Under the pieces are notes generated by a model, which saw only the letters and a program-made list of their open reading frames with translations, was not told the origin of the DNA and ran no database searches. 53,393 nucleotides of DNA from Bacteroidales bacterium. GTDB taxonomy: Bacteria > Bacteroidota > Bacteroidia > Bacteroidales > PXBB01. The position numbers were made by a program, and so were the translations under genes. Where the stretch lies: the NCBI GenBank assembly GCA_028698995.1, contig JAQVVM010000031.1, forward strand, positions 1 to 53,393, given 5' to 3'. Below are positions 52,642-53,393 of this stretch, piece by piece; within the stretch, counting starts at the first letter, position 1, and the number at the start of each line of letters is the position of its first letter.

Positions 52642-53393
52642 TTATCTGTATTTTTTTGCAAAAGTATATAAATTTTGGAAAAAAACTTTTTCTTCATCAG
52701 CTCTTTCTCTAATCATTTTTCCAAGTTCTTTCAATTTATCCTCACCCAAATCTCTGCTTTTGCCTATGCGTGCAGCAAAGATGGAAATTCTTCTCCAATT
52801 GTCACCAATTTCCATCATTTTTTTTGAAAAATCCATCAAGGTGTCATTATTGAGCATTTCTGCAGCCTGCCTGAGAAATGTGGCATAAATAAAACGAAAA
52901 CCGCCTCCACCTGTTCCCTGATCTTCGAGCAGGATATGTATTTTCATTACTTCATGCGACAAGTGTTCAATATCTCGGGCGTATTTAGGCCACAAAACAA
53001 CTTTATCGGCAAAACGATAGATACCCTTCACGCCAATAAAAGGAATCGGAATTTTAATCATGTAGTAAGCCGCTTTTCTGATGCCTTTAATAATACTCTT
53101 TTCAAAATCAATTTTCTCGGGAACTTTTTCGGTGTAGTACATAAAACCCTTGGGGGCCATAGAACCTTTTGCAAATCGTCCTTTTGTCAGTGAACTGCTT
53201 TCAATTTCCACAATCTCCGGAAAATAACTATCGCTAACAATATACCTGGATCCATTTTTTCCAATAATATTTATAAAATGCATATTATTATGTACCTTTT
53301 CATGAGCAGACACATAATCCATGTAAAAAAAATTTACCTGTAAAGCCACGGGAATATTTTTCTCAAATAAGAAATCAAGCTCTTTCTGAGCCT
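52642..53393 (-). CDS. BtrH-like acyltransferase (5' end cut by window edge)
   Basis: The minus-strand frame is open from the right edge (base 53393) to a stop at 52642-52644, showing about 250 residues. Visible segments are FEKNIPVALQVNFFYMDYV and NNMHFINIIGKNGSRYIVSDSYFPEIVEI, which resemble the cysteine-protease-like fold of the BtrH N-terminal domain (the His-containing strand and the Asp of VSD). The helical C-terminal part with LLEDQGTGGGGFRFIYATFLRQAAEML and GDNWRRISIFAARIGK resembles the DUF4872 domain. BtrH moves an acyl group from a carrier protein to an acceptor. The N-terminal part, including any catalytic Cys, lies outside the window. A GTG at 53349 is not the real start. It is 13 bases upstream of the ACP gene. 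Confidence 0.72.
   Translation of the reverse strand, partial: AQKELDFLFEKNIPVALQVNFFYMDYVSAHEKVHNNMHFINIIGKNGSRYIVSDSYFPEIVEIESSSLTKGRFAKGSMAPKGFMYYTEKVPEKIDFEKSIIKGIRKAAYYMIKIPIPFIGVKGIYRFADKVVLWPKYARDIEHLSHEVMKIHILLEDQGTGGGGFRFIYATFLRQAAEMLNNDTLMDFSKKMMEIGDNWRRISIFAARIGKSRDLGEDKLKELGKMIRERADEEKVFFQNLYTFAKKYR
52659..52666 (-). promoter_or_regulatory. Possible -7 promoter box for the ACP gene
   Basis: The minus strand reads TACTTTTG, 30 bases before the ACP start and inside the last codons of the BtrH-like gene. It could be chance, since the two genes are close enough to be co-transcribed. Confidence 0.3.

Noticed and set aside
1..53393. tRNA, rRNA, CRISPR or transposase genes
   Set aside because: By eye on both strands I saw no TPsiC-like GGTTCRA motifs in cloverleaf context, no regularly spaced repeats and no transposase-like translation.

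Overview
The window is AT-rich chromosomal DNA from a member of the Bacteroidota. The evidence is a SusC/SusD pair, two secreted proteins with type IX secretion (T9SS) C-terminal sorting domains, TamL, the DUF4271-HemD-RnpA-YidD block, the DUF1573-YajC-CdaR-CoaE block, an alternative GlmU, and many -7 promoter boxes of the form TAnnTTTG. Nothing visible fixes the genus. I saw no tRNA, rRNA, CRISPR array, transposase or phage gene, so this is mostly core genome with a short accessory patch near 42-43 kb.

Layout. 1-6.9 kb: gpmI (runs off the left edge), then xth-ppk2, a 44-residue lipoprotein gene found by hand, a sensor histidine kinase and an S41 protease. 6.9-11 kb (minus): a compact four-gene operon. 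Its first gene fuses a response-regulator receiver domain to a phosphoglycosyl transferase, and it continues with an oxidoreductase, an acetyltransferase and an aminotransferase resembling the WbpB/WbpD/WbpE route to a di-N-acetylated sugar. 11-15 kb (plus): HU, a 30-residue bS22-like protein, RNase G, recX and prfB, the last with an intact +1 programmed frameshift. 15-31 kb (minus): a long co-directional run read DUF4271, HemD-like, rnpA, yidD, S41 protease, O-antigen ligase-like, cdd, tamL, a polytopic membrane protein, purD, DUF6427 and a GH18 T9SS protein. 31-37 kb: sppA, convergent with a 1391-residue modular T9SS protein. 37-43 kb: susC-susD without carbohydrate-active enzymes, then a small secreted protein and a GNAT acetyltransferase. 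43-48 kb: DUF1573-yajC-cdaR-like-coaE (minus), fba and an alpha/beta hydrolase (plus). 48 kb to the end (minus): lon, alternative glmU, rpmE2, an acyl carrier protein and a BtrH-like acyltransferase that runs off the right edge.

The main theme is the cell envelope: a sugar-nucleotide/PGT operon, O-antigen ligase, TamL, SusCD, T9SS cargo, YajC and two S41 proteases. The most novel candidate is the receiver-PGT fusion heading a Wbp-like sugar operon in a genome that secretes T9SS cargo. In Porphyromonas the Wbp/Vim pathway makes the sugar that links T9SS cargo to its anchoring lipopolysaccharide. A second candidate is the ACP-BtrH pair at the right edge, which suggests a natural-product or lipid locus continuing outside the window. 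Most Bacteroidota genes here lack a clear Shine-Dalgarno sequence, so several starts were chosen from promoter position, signal peptides and gene spacing.
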